64,000 nt of DNA from positions 17,978,698-18,042,697 of the forward strand of contig JAJEKV010000016.1 of assembly GCA_021234155.1 (NCBI GenBank). Reading direction: 5' to 3'. The position numbers were made by a program, and so were the translations under genes. The stretch is from Isoetes taiwanensis. Lineage: Eukaryota > Streptophyta > Lycopodiopsida > Isoetales > Isoetaceae. Below, in pieces: positions 24,201-34,329 of this stretch; position 1 is the first letter of the stretch, and the number at the start of each line of letters is the position of its first letter. The notes beneath the pieces are model-generated. The model saw nothing but the letters and a program-made list of their open reading frames with translations. It was not told where the DNA came from and ran no database searches.

Positions 24201-26873
24201 AAAATTCCGAAAATTGGGCCGTGTGCTGGAGATGAATTAGGGATCCAGCGGCAAAAACCCGAATTTATTTTAGTGCAATGCATTAATTAAATTCTGAAAT
24301 GTCTTGCCAGCGCCAAAAGCCCCCCGACTTCTACTTGCCACATCGGGAGGAGGAAAGGCCCAAACTCCGCTCCGTCAGTTCCCCTTGCTCCGTATTCTCG
24401 GCTGCTGCTTCTCGGCCAGGTCCCAAGTGCAACAGACCAGGACTCGGCCCCCAAAACGTAAACCCTTCTAGAGCACGGCAGCCCACGGGGTTTTCGTTTG
24501 AGCCCTCTCCTTGTCGGTCGGCCGGGACCTTTTGCGTGTCTTGAAGTGGGGTTGGGGTGTTGGCCTTGGGCATGGACCCTAAAATCCCTCCGGGAGGCTG
24601 CTTGCCCCAAATTTCCTCTCCCCAAGGCCACGGGGGCGGGCCAGGCGACCTCAGCTCTCAGGAATCGCGATCGACTCTGCCAATGGACTCGGGCGTCGAC
24701 ATTGCCACAGGGGACCAAGTTCCGTGGCGAAGACCACCCGAACTCCAAGAAGCCAAAGTAGCTCACTTCCATCACACTTTCGTAGTCAATTGGCCTAGGA
24801 TGTGCATGCGGGATCTTGTCGTGGAGGCGTGAGTGTTTCCTTCTTTACGCAAAACCGGCCAGGTGTAACTTGCTCCCTAGGGTAATTTAGCCATTCGGAC
24901 GATTTGGCGGGGTCTATTTGCCATTCGGACATCCCGGTGCCGAGCGACAAAAGCAGTCACGGTTTCTACAAGGCCGACATCGGGGCCCCAGCGGTTTGAC
25001 AAGTTCTCCCGGACCCGATCTGGAATCTTTTGGACCTTCGAAGAGGGGCCCTGAGCGGAGGATCAGCGGTCGGATAGGGCAACGGGCTCGGGGAGGGGTG
25101 GTCATTAAGCGTCAACCGGGGGAGGCCGAGGAAGAGCTGCCTCGGGAACTTTTGATCCCGCCTCACGGGGTCGGGACTCTCCCCTCTTGTGAGGATCCAC
25201 GCAAGGTCCTGGCCTCGTTTGACTTGGGGAAGGGTGCGGCTTCGGTTGCCACAGCGGGCTGCCCGGCCGTTCTAATGCTAACCCTTTGACCTAGACCTTC
25301 TCGAAAATTCGAAAATGGGGCGTGTCTTTGGAGATGAATTAGGGATCCGCAAAAAACGGAATTTATTTTTAGGTGCAATGCATTAATTGCGAATTCTGAA
25401 TGTCTTGCCAGCCCTTTGCAAAAGCCCCCGACTTCTACTTGCCACATCGGGAGGAGGAAAGGCCCAAACTCCAAAAACCGTCGGTTCCCCTTGCTCCGTA
25501 TTCTCGGCTGCTTGCTTCCGGCCCGGGTCCCAAGTGCAGCAGACCGGGACTTCGGCCCCAAAGCGTAAACCCTTCTAGAGCACGGCAGCCCACGGGGTTT
25601 CGTTTGGGAGGCCCTCTCCTTGTCCCGGTCGGTAGGGACCTTGCGCCGTGTCTTGAAGTGGGGTTGGGGTGTTGGCCTTGAGCCTTGGACCCTAAAATCC
25701 CTCGGGAGGCTGCTTGCCCCAAATTTCCTCTCCCAAGGCCACGGGGGCCGGACGGGGCGACCTCAGCTCTCTCGGGAATCGCGATCTGACTCTGCCAATG
25801 GACTCAGAACGTCGACATTGCCCTGGGGACCAAGTTCCGTGGCCAGAAGACCACCCGAACTCCAAGAAGCGCCAAAGTAGCTCACTTCCATCACACTCGT
25901 AGTCAATTGGCCTAGGATGTGCATCGCGGGATCTTGTCGTGGAGGAGGCGTGAGTGTTTCCTTCTTTTCATAAAACCGGCCGTGTAACTTGCTCCCTAGG
26001 GTAATTTAAGCCATTCGGGACGATTTGGCGAGGTCTATTTGCCATTCCGGAGCATCCCGGTGCGAGCGACAAAAGCGATCACCGGTTTCTACAAGGCCCG
26101 ACATCGGGGCGCCCAGCGGTTTGACAAGTTCTCCCGGACCCGATCTGGAATCTTTTGGACCTTCGAAGGGGGGCCTGAGCGGAGGATCCAGCGGTGGGAT
26201 AGGGGCCGGGCTCAGGGGAGGGTGGTCGTGGCGTGCGGCCAGGGGGCGGCGCCGGGGAAGAGCTGCCTCGGGAACTTTTGGATCCCCTCACGGGGTCGGA
26301 CTCTCCCCTCTTGTGAGGGATCCCTGCAAGGTCGGCCTCGTTTGACTTGGGGAAGGGTGCGGCTCGGTTGCCACAGCGGGCTGCCCGACCGTTCTAATCT
26401 TAACCCTTTGACCTAGACCTTCTCAGAAAATTCGAAAAATTGGGCCGTGTCTTTGGAGATGAATTAGGGATCCCGCTGGCAAAAACCGGAATTTATTTTT
26501 AGTGCAATGCATTAATTGCGAATTTACGAATGTCTTGCCAGCTGCAAAGCCCCCGACTTCTACTTGCCACATCGGGGAGGAGGAAAGGCCCAAACTCCGC
26601 TCTCGTCGGTTCCCCTTGCTCCGTATTCTCGGCTCTTTGCTTCTCCGGCCAGGTCCCAAGTGCAACAGACCCGGGACTCGGCCCCAAAGCGTAAACCCTT
26701 TCTAGAGCACGGCAGCCCACGGGGTTTTACGTTTGGAGGCCCTCTCCTTGTCCGGTCGGCGGGACCTTGGCCCGTGTCTTGAAGTGGGGTTGGGGTGTTG
26801 GCCTTGAGGCCTTGGACCCTAAAATCCCTCGGGAGGCTTGCCCCAAATTTCCTCTCCCCAAGGCCACAGGGGG
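15241..26873. repeat. Tandem satellite array 2 (~1.1 kb monomer, about 10.5 copies)
   Basis: The same satellite as array 1 is present in the same orientation. The anchor GATGAATTAGG lies near 15326, 17522, 18661, 19779, 20881, 21988, 23113, 24231, 25333 and 26458, a period of 1102-1139 bp. The expected anchor near 16430 is missing because that monomer is scrambled. Array 2 monomers share spellings that differ as a set from array 1: GCGTCGACATTGCCACAGG against CGCCGACATTGCCC, and TTGGCCTTGAG against TTGACGCCGAG. The array ends near 26873 within the same monomer position as array 1. No coding frame is kept across monomers. Confidence 0.95.
15840..16620. repeat. Scrambled satellite monomer
   Basis: This monomer consists of recognisable satellite phrases, some skipped, some repeated and some joined at unusual points. 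A jump occurs near 15840, where the text moves from a late monomer position back to GGACTTCGGCCCCAAAGCG. Phrases such as GTTGGGGTGTTGGCC occur twice within 400 bp (near 15960 and 16340), and the usual anchor block is reduced. The order is otherwise roughly conserved. It is either a rearranged edge monomer or a consensus artefact. Confidence 0.6.
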
Positions 26874-28059
26874 AACTTCGAAATTCAAGGTGAGGCGTCG
26901 TTGAACCACGAAGGCGTGTCCAAAACCCTTAGCGGTAATCTATGAAGAGAACAACCATATATGAAGTTGTATGTGATCATGCCGCGAGAGAATATGGCAA
27001 ATCAAAAAGCTCTTCTTGCAGCTTTGCATGGTATGGCTGGGCATGCCTTGTGTAGATTGTATCTGAGAAGAGCAACACAGTGAGCCATATGTTTTACCTT
27101 TACTTCTGATCATGGTGAAGTGATTGGCAAGCTTGATTTAGTATGAAAGTATGCAAGTGAAGCTCAATGGTGCACAAGTCTGGTTTATTAAAGTGGATAG
27201 ATAAACAAGGATGGAGAGAAATCTAAGTGGATAGATAAAGAAGGATAGATAAAATACATAAGTAATCATTGCCAACTAGTGCTCCATTATTATCTGCTCG
27301 GATGTGTGAGTTTCATTGGAAGCAATACCCCAAGAATCATTGGCATCACGAGGTTGCCTCCTCCCCATCTGTCATTTCCATTTGATGCAATTCCCCAACT
27401 ATCATTCTCACGATTCCTTGTTATCTGTATCATTGTTACCAATAGCATCATGTTGATTTCCTCCCCATCGATATTCCACGAGTTTCAATGATGTTCAATG
27501 CTTTAAAATCTCATTAAAAGAGCCACGAGTTTTATTCTATGCATTCTACCTCGAGAAAAGGCCCGATCTCTATCTTTGTAATGGTTTGATTCCTTTTATA
27601 TGTAGTTCTGAAGGAAGATGCAATGCATACTTATCTTGAGAGATGTTTTTCTGCGGGCCGTTTAACAAAGCTGTTTACGTCGGGGCGTTGGAGTTGTTAA
27701 TCGGTGTATAGTTCCTCCCGTAATATAAATGATCGGTGCCAGCGAATGTGGCTTTGAAAATTAATGCCAAGGTAACTCACTTGGTACCCCATAATGGCTC
27801 CCCGTTCATTGGGCCGAAGACTTACTTTGGCGTAGTGTGGAGGATATATCTGATGTTATCGATGGAATTTAAATAAAGTGGTCTTCCAAAGGTCTCGAGG
27901 GAGCCAACTATAATCTTTGGAATGGATGTGTCACATGGAGCCCCATTCTCGTCAAATTCACCATCAATTGCAATTGTAAGGATTGAGCGTGTGTGCACTT
28001 GACTTAAGCTGTTATTATTATAATTATAATAATAACTTATAATTATAACTTAATAAAAA

Positions 28060-28245
28060 AGGGCCGTCGTTTAACACAAAGGCGTCGTTATAGGCGTCGT
28101 TTAGCGACTATTGCGGGCGTCGTTAAGCGACCTCGCGGCGTCGTTCAGCGGCGTCTGTAACTTTTATCGAAAGCGAGCGGCTTTTCCGCCGCCTAGTTTT
28201 TGGTTCTAAAAAGCCCGGAGGGCGTTTTTAAATGGCGATTTTTGG
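28060..28245. repeat. CG-rich motif cluster (GGCGTCGTT form), CACTA-like subterminal region
   Basis: GGCGTCGTT-type words recur at least five times, with inverted partners such as TTTAGCGACTATTGCGGG. This is the counterpart of 9088-9270. Clusters of this kind at both ends of a segment (here and at 33781-34316) fit a CACTA-type element about 6 kb long, but the 5' terminus was not found. Confidence 0.6.
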
Positions 28246-28604
28246 CGCGGATCATCCTTCGGTCCTTTCAAGCTTCAAGCAAGCATCCAAAAGGTATTTC
28301 AATGGATCAATCAACTCTATTTTTGAATTAGGCTTGTTGTTTGATAGATTTAGGGCTTCTTGTTTTTTCTTATTTGTTTTCAATCCATCCCATTTCTATC
28401 CTCCTCTTCTTTCCATCCTTGTTTTCTTCAATCCATTTAGCCTCTTATTAGTATGAATCGAATCCTCCTCCTTCTTCTTCCAATGATCTTCCAATCATTG
28501 GTTTCTTCCCTTCTAATCTTCCGTTCTTCCAATCTTCTATTCATTTTCTTCTTCTTCTTCTTCACCACTTTCTCATTCTATTCAATCTTTTCTTTTCTTC
28601 TTCT

Positions 28605-28794
28605 CTTCTTCTTCTTCTTCTTCTTCTTCTTCTTCTTCTTCTTCTTCTTCTTCTTCTTCTTCTTCTTCTTCTTCTTCTTCTTCTTCTTCTTCTTCTTCTT
28701 CTTCTTCTTCTTCTTCTTCTTCTTCTTCTTCTTCTTCTTCTTCTTCTTCTTCTTCTTCTTCTTCTTCTTCTTCTTCTTCTTCTTCTCTTCTTCT

Positions 28795-28825
<31 letters not shown>

Positions 28826-28826
28826 T
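28605..28826 (+). repeat. Long (CTT)n microsatellite, copy 2
   Basis: About 180 bp of uninterrupted CTT is followed by about 40 bp of nearly pure CTT. The matching stretch in copy 1 is interrupted throughout. Phe, Lys or Glu homopolymer ORFs here are artefacts. Poly-T runs at about 28938-28960 and 29044-29063 match copy 1. Confidence 0.95.
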
Positions 28827-29235
28827 TTTCCATGGAAGAAGGGCGTGGTTGAAAAAGCGAGGGCCCATTCTTCCTCTATTTTTATTACAAGAAGGGGCGT
28901 GGTTGAAAGGCGAGGCCCCTTCTTTTATATGTTCTTCTTTTTTTTTTTTTTTTTTTTCATTTTTTTACATGTCAATATATAGTTCTTTTTAATTAACAAT
29001 GTAAATAGTTTTAATGTCAATGATCTTTTCAATGTGAATCGTCTTTTTTTTTTTTTTTTTTTTATTTCTTTATTTATGTAAGTTTTCTAATTATTGAATG
29101 CCTTTATTTTTTTGCATGTACACTAATAACAAAATCGTCGCTCTTGGAAATCGATTTTAATGCTTCGAAGACATTCTAGGTAAAATTTGAGTTTGAGTAG
29201 GAGAATAAAATTTTAATGTTTTATTTAGGTTAAAA

Positions 29236-29570
29236 AAACTTGGGGAGACTTGGACAAGGGCATGGTCGGCTCATTGAGTGGAAGACTAGGTGTTCGGGTC
29301 CAAGCTCACCGTTACTCTTAACAATTTTATTGATTAATGTATTTAGTTTAGAAAAATTGGGGAGACTTGGACAAGGGCATGGTGGCTCCGCCTTGAGTGG
29401 AAAGACTAGGTGTTCGGGTCCAAGCTCACCGTTTTACTCTTGAAATTTTATTGATTAATGTATTTAGTTTAGAAAAATTTGGGAGACTTGGACAAGGGCA
29501 TGGTCGGCTCCGCCTTGAGTGGAGAAGACTAGGTGTTCGGGTCCAAGCTCACCGCCTACTCTTGTTTATT
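29236..29570 (+). repeat. Three-copy ~110 bp minisatellite, copy 2
   Basis: Three direct units contain GGAGACTTGGACAAGGGCAT, GACTAGGTGTTCGGGTCC and AAGCTCACCG, separated by A/T-rich linkers. The copy number is the same as in copy 1 at 10181-10515, so the triplication came before the segmental duplication or was copied with it. Confidence 0.85.
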
Positions 29571-30179
29571 TTTTTTTAATAATATATCAATAAATAGAAA
29601 TCTTTCTGAGGATTGGACAAGGCGGGGTTTTTGAAAAAAAAAAATTGCATTATTGATTTTCGGGTTTCTAGTTAAGAATGTTGTTTTTAAAAGATGTTAG
29701 GGATGTCAAAAAAACACTGATGTGGAGTGGTTAAGAGCAAGAAAAATTTAAATAGTTGGTTTTAAAAAAAAAAAAAAAGGAAACTAACTCTTAAGAAAGT
29801 AGGTAAAGATTCATAATGAAGGTTTGAAAAAAAGTCACAAAACAAGATTAATGAATCTAAATTGGTTTGTAGGTATGGCCCATTTGTGAAGACACTAATG
29901 ATTAGTGAGATTAGGCGCATGGTCATAAATGAGATATGTGCTAACGAAAGTCCCGGCCGGGAGATGCAAAGCCCGGTCAGCGTGTCGACCATTTTGTCGG
30001 ACATGTGAAAAGGAAGTGCCAATTTGAGTTAGCACAAAATGGCCAGTCAAGAAGAAATGTTGACTTCTCTCCTTGACACACATGTAAAAACCAATGATTG
30101 GAAACCCCATGGATGAGCTGAAGACATGTTTGAAGCATTAGTCGCGACTTAAAAAGTCCCAATGCTTAGGGCTCGTGTC

Positions 30180-31345
30180 AAAGGAATGGGTAGCTTCATG
30201 GAATTCCTCAAAGAAGCGGCGTTTGGATCACAAGAACATCATTGCGGATCTCAATGCCGCGTCGGTTGGAGGTAATTAAAAATGCTTTGCATCGGGGGAA
30301 GCTCTAGTGGGCGCGAGGGCCTAGCAAGCCCCACTTTTCTTTGGAGAATCACATGAACACATCAATCTTTGTTGATCCCATGCCCGTAGAGGCGTGGATG
30401 TGATACACCTTATTGAGGAGAAACCAACACATCGCGCGTATCAAATCAAAATCAGCGGAACACAACACTTCCAAGATGATGAGCTATCACGATGGATGGG
30501 TTTTCAAGGGCAAAGATAGAGGCGAGGCATTATGAGATGGCTCAAAGATACATAAACTTCAAGAGCCCGCATCTGCTTTGGCTACATCCATTGGACTTGC
30601 ATATGAAGTTGCTAGCTCTAGTGGGGATACCATAGGGCCAATGGTGATTCTACCTTTCATGAATGGAGAGACACTTGCACACTTGTTTGACTATTTACCT
30701 AATAACTTGTCACGTTTTAGAAGATGGTCAAATGCAATTGCTAAAGCCAAGAAGAACCCGACAAACACATAGGCTGAACTTAGGAGCAAAATCACGAGTT
30801 GTATATCGGTATGTTCGAGAGATAGCTCTTGCCCTAGCGAGAAGGTGTCGTTGAGATCCACAAAGGCCACTTCACTCACACAAAGCTTAATTGCAAGAGA
30901 GTCAAATTACATTTTGATGATGAGTACCAAAATGTGTGGGTGGCCATTGGTGATTGGGACAATGCAATTCATTTTTACGCCAAAGAAGCGTCGTCCCTTG
31001 TTGAAGTGTCGGTACTTACTTTTCGGATGGACAAGCAAAATATCCATGGTTAGAGGAAACTGTGTTTGAGAAATCAAAGGATGATGATGGTGTATGGGGA
31101 CACGAAATTCATGATGTCTATGCATTGGGATATATTTATGAGATGCTTACGGATTTCGTGCAAGCTATCGACGAATGGAGTGGTTTAATAATAACAACAA
31201 TGCCCAATGGATTAATCCAACCCATATGTACCAACGGCGTCTTGACAAGTTGGAGGAGCAAAAACAAGAATGATGTGCCTACGTGAAGGCGTATTCTCAT
31301 CACGACCCAAAGCTTACGAAGTTGTTGAAGCCTTACAAAGTGTTG
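30180..31345 (+). pseudogene. Protein-kinase-like gene, broken, copy 2 (pseudokinase-type catalytic loop)
   Basis: Motif order fits a eukaryotic protein kinase fold. At about 30578-30745 an N-lobe/hinge-like part reads LPFMNGETLAHLFDYLPN. At about 30798-30850 a helix-E-like VREIALALA appears. At about 30847-30990, in another frame, come VVEIHKGHFTHTKLNCKRV, where kinases have HRDLKxxN, and then FDDEYQNVWVAIGDWDNAI in the DFG position. At about 31030-31170 KYPWLEETVFEK and HDVYALGYIYEMLTDF resemble the activation segment end and helix F (conserved Asp of DVYALG). The catalytic Asp is replaced by Lys and the metal-binding Asn by Arg, so it should not be an active kinase. Frame changes near 30846 and 31040 break the frame; both lie at or near CG-containing words that differ from copy 1, so they could be sequence errors. 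An intron-containing gene is also possible. Confidence 0.5.
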
Positions 31346-31591
31346 GAATATCTTCTACCATGGTTGTGAGACAAAGGCGACACATGAAGTGCATGGATGC
31401 CTTGGAGATGTCAAAATTGTTGTTGTCACAACTCAAATAATGAATACAATATTGTATATCTTGCCATGTTTAAGAGTATTAAATTTTTTTTATTGTCTAA
31501 TAACCAAATATATAAAGACACTTTTAATTATTCAAATCCCAATGTTTTGTAATGAACTTCCCATGTTGCTAACATTTGTTGCTTTCCTACT

Positions 31592-31834
31592 ATGTTATTC
31601 ATCGCACTCCATATAAATAACTTGCAAGTTTTTGCACATGTCCGGCAACCATGGGATTTGGCGATGGCATATCTATTGTTCACAACTTTACTTCTCGCGT
31701 GGCTTGGTAGCCTTATTGACAGCCCTAAACACGCAAAGGCCTTTAAGAGGCGAAGTTGGTCGTTCGGGTTTAGCTTCGCCACCACCGCCACCTCCACCAT
31801 TGTGTGGATTTGGTATGGATTTTTTCTAGGATAA
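31592..31834 (+). CDS. Hypothetical small membrane-type ORF, copy 2
   Basis: This 80-residue ORF contains a hydrophobic stretch, MAYLLFTTLLLAWLGSLI, then a basic patch (KHAKAFKRRSW) and a second hydrophobic tail, STIVWIWYGFF. That makes two possible membrane segments. The tail and the basic patch are conserved in copy 1 (12457-12756). No family is recognised. It may be the last exon of the kinase-like gene. Confidence 0.3.
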   Translation: MLFIALHINNLQVFAHVRQPWDLAMAYLLFTTLLLAWLGSLIDSPKHAKAFKRRSWSFGFSFATTATSTIVWIWYGFFLG

Positions 31835-31867
31835 AATGTAAGTTAACCATTTATTTTTAACGTTCTA

Positions 31868-33120
31868 ATGTTTTTAAATGTAGCGTGTAAATGCGGTTCG
31901 TCCTTCTTTTCCTATGCATAATGTTAGATCGTCGTTGGTTATGGGCGGATCTTCTTCTCATCACCACCGCCCGAAGAGCGGAAAAAGGACCTCGCATCCG
32001 GCGGGAAAGGCGAAGAAGCGGGGAACTCAGAGATATCAGCGAGGCGATAACCACGAAGATAGGTGGAATGCCTTGCAATTCGGGATGTCGCCCAGAGAAA
32101 TGGAGATTGCGCCGGGTACATTGAACAAAGTAGGCGGAGGTCGGCCCCCATGACCCTCCGTCATAGCTCATACACTCCTTCAGAATTCAATCTTGGGGCG
32201 TTCAGAACGAGGAGAATGAACCCCCGAAAGGAGCGCCGACCGTCGTCCCACGTCGGAGTGGACGCAATTCCTCTTCAAGCTCTGTTAAAGATCGTGCACC
32301 ACACACCACCTCCCGCGAAGGCATCTCTTTCAATATGAGTGAGTTCATCTTGAATTATGCCCTTTTTTGTTCACTAACACATATTCATATGTTAGTGGTA
32401 TGTTGAGTGTAGTAGCAAGAAGTTCTTGCGCGCCACGGCCTTTGCCGGATGGCGACAATTTTTGGAAGATGGCTAATAATGTCACAAATAGCGTTTGCCA
32501 TAGCGTCCACAAGGGTGAATGGAACTTCGGGGAGCCTATGATGAGGAAAAAGAGGGATCAAGGAGATTTTAGAAGCGAGAATATCCAGAGCTCAAGTCGG
32601 GAGAGATCTCATGGAGGGGGAGCTTTGTTCAAAGCGGGGTAAACATGTTAAATCCACCCGGTATTAGGCTCTTTAAGTTCTTCATTATAACCTCATTGTA
32701 CTCATATTTTATTTATATTTTGCGAGAGGTAATCGGAAGAAGCGGTGAAAGATCTTGCCAAAGCTTCTGAGGAGTCCCGATAGAGGAAGTGGCCACGACC
32801 TATCACAGTTGACTAATGAGGCATTTCAAGTACATCATCTCTCCCATGAGTGGTATAATTAGATGATGCCATGTGGACTAAGTCCTTGTATTGCATTGTA
32901 GTGTTTGAAGGCCAACATATTATCAAAAAGAAAGGGAAGCTAGAACAAAGCGTATTTGGGCCCTTGAATGCAACGAAGCAAGTGGCGACCATAGTGCCAA
33001 TAAAAGGCCCGTGCGGCGGTTATGGCTTTACGGATAAGCTATTTGTAAGTATAAATTTGGTTTATAATGTAGGTTCCGAGTTGAACACTAACATTAGTTT
33101 TGGTGCTCATTCTCACTAGG
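31868..33120 (+). other. Hypothetical ORFs inside a CACTA-like element
   Basis: Overlapping plus-strand ORFs lie at 31914-32153, 32063-32338, 32367-32642 and 32871-33119. The first is very basic and His/Ser-rich (GGSSSHHHRPKSGKRTSHP), then RWNALQFGMSPREMEIAPG. The 32.4-32.6 kb ORF is charged and carries EPMMRKKRDQGDFRSE. Such basic, low-complexity starts are usual for plant transposase or accessory proteins, but I see no diagnostic transposase motif. They may be exons of one gene split by short introns or a decayed element gene. The position just before a CACTA-like 3' end supports an element origin (inference). Confidence 0.3.
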
Positions 33121-33775
33121 CGTCATTTCTTTGGTCCGGTAAAAGATGAGCGAAAGGGCCTTCAAACAAAGGCGGATCATCGCGACCATCGCGTCGCATG
33201 CTTCTTGGCGTGAAAGGGGGATGAAGTGTGTATCATTCATTAGATAATTATTTGTGACTACAATGAACTAATTGTTCGATACAATATAATGCGGTAAATG
33301 AAAGGCGAAGCCAATGAAGAAGAAGAAGAAGAGAAACAACAACTAAAGACTTAATATATTTTGTAATGTGCAAATTACATTGTGAAATATATTAATTGAA
33401 TTCAATTTAAATTTTTTATGCTTTGTTCTTATTATTTGTGATTTTTTTGTTATGTTAATTTTATGCTCGATTCTATTTTTTTATTCTTAGATTTATTAAA
33501 CATTTAATTACATATTAAACAATAATGCTTATCTACCATTAATATAATTTAATCAATATTTGTTTCTATTTTTCGAATTTTTAAATTTTTAAATATTTAT
33601 TCTCGATTTATTTTGTTCATATTTAATATTTATTAATACTATTAATATTATTGATAATATTAATATTAATAAATATTACTAAATATTTATTTATATTAAA
33701 TATTTGTTAATTTTGCATATGAATATGTCCGTTAAATCATATTGAATAATATTAAATAAATATTTTTTTTTTATC
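33121..33775. other. AT-rich spacer, no gene
   Basis: From about 33340 to 33775 the sequence is strongly A/T-rich, with ATTAATATTATTGATAATAT-like palindromic runs. It separates the ORFs from the CG-rich terminus. No coding frame was seen. Confidence 0.6.
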
Positions 33776-33780
33776 AAAAT

Positions 33781-34316
33781 TCTTTAATCGTCGTTGAACG
33801 GCGTTATGCGCGTGGCGCCCGCGTCGTCGGCGTCGTTGAGCGGCGTCGTCGCGCGGGCGCCGGGCCGGCCAGAAACGACACCACCCAGCGGCGGGCGGTG
33901 TCGACCCGCGCCCGACAACGTCGTTGAGCGGCGTTTCACCGCAGCGCGACCCGCGTCGGCCTTCTGGCAACAGCGCCACCATTTGGGCGGACATGATGGC
34001 GTGTACTTTTCGTCGTTGAGCGGCGTTGCGAGTCATCATCGCCCCGCCCGGCCCGGCCAGCGCGGTCACTCTGGCGGCGATCTTGCGTGGTGACCGATAA
34101 TGTACACACAGCGGCGTTGAAACGGCGTCATGTCGTCGCTTAAAGACGCCGCCCGATTCGCGCCGCGTATAGCGGCCGATAAGCGTCGTTACATCGGCGA
34201 TCCGACGTCGAAATAGGCGTCGTTTATCGACGTTCGGCGTCGATCATCGGCGAAAACGGCGTCACGGGCGATCGTAATAGACGTCGTAAATAACGGGGCT
34301 TTGGTTTTGTAGTAGG
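33781..34316 (+). mobile_element. CACTA-like 3' subterminal region and terminus
   Basis: More than 500 bp of very CG-rich sequence is packed with CGTCGTTGAGCGGCG, GGCGTCGTTTATCGACG and inverted forms. It ends with TTTGGTTTTGTAGTAG at about 34300-34315. Plant CACTA elements end in CACTACAA and relatives; the reverse complement here starts CTACTACAAAACC, a near but imperfect match. Subterminal motif clusters in this element class are transposase-binding sites (established knowledge). No 5' partner or target-site duplication was found, so the call is inference from architecture. Confidence 0.5.
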
Positions 34317-34329
34317 ATGAATGCAGGGT

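Larger units (their letters stand above)
26874..31867 (+). repeat. Duplicated flank unit, copy 2
   Basis: This is copy 2 of the 4.9 kb unit at 7901-12789. The offset between copies drifts only from about 18.97 to 19.08 kb across the unit. It contains the same ordered parts: non-coding sequence to 28000, an AT-rich palindromic tract at 28015-28055, a CG cluster, a CTT tract, poly-T runs, a minisatellite and a kinase-like gene. Nothing coding is visible in 26874-28050. Confidence 0.9.

Noticed and set aside
1-26873. Dozens of 60-220 residue ORFs on both strands in the satellite arrays
   Set aside because: They break at different points in each monomer, no frame is conserved across the arrays, and no domain is recognisable.
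27800-28060. CACTA 5' terminus near the AT-rich tract of copy 2
   Set aside because: I searched for CACTAC-type ends near both motif clusters and found none; AT-rich palindromes alone do not define an end.
28453-28992. Long ORFs of poly-Phe, poly-Lys and poly-Glu
   Set aside because: They are translations of the CTT microsatellite and its reverse strand; the same applies to 9500-9824.
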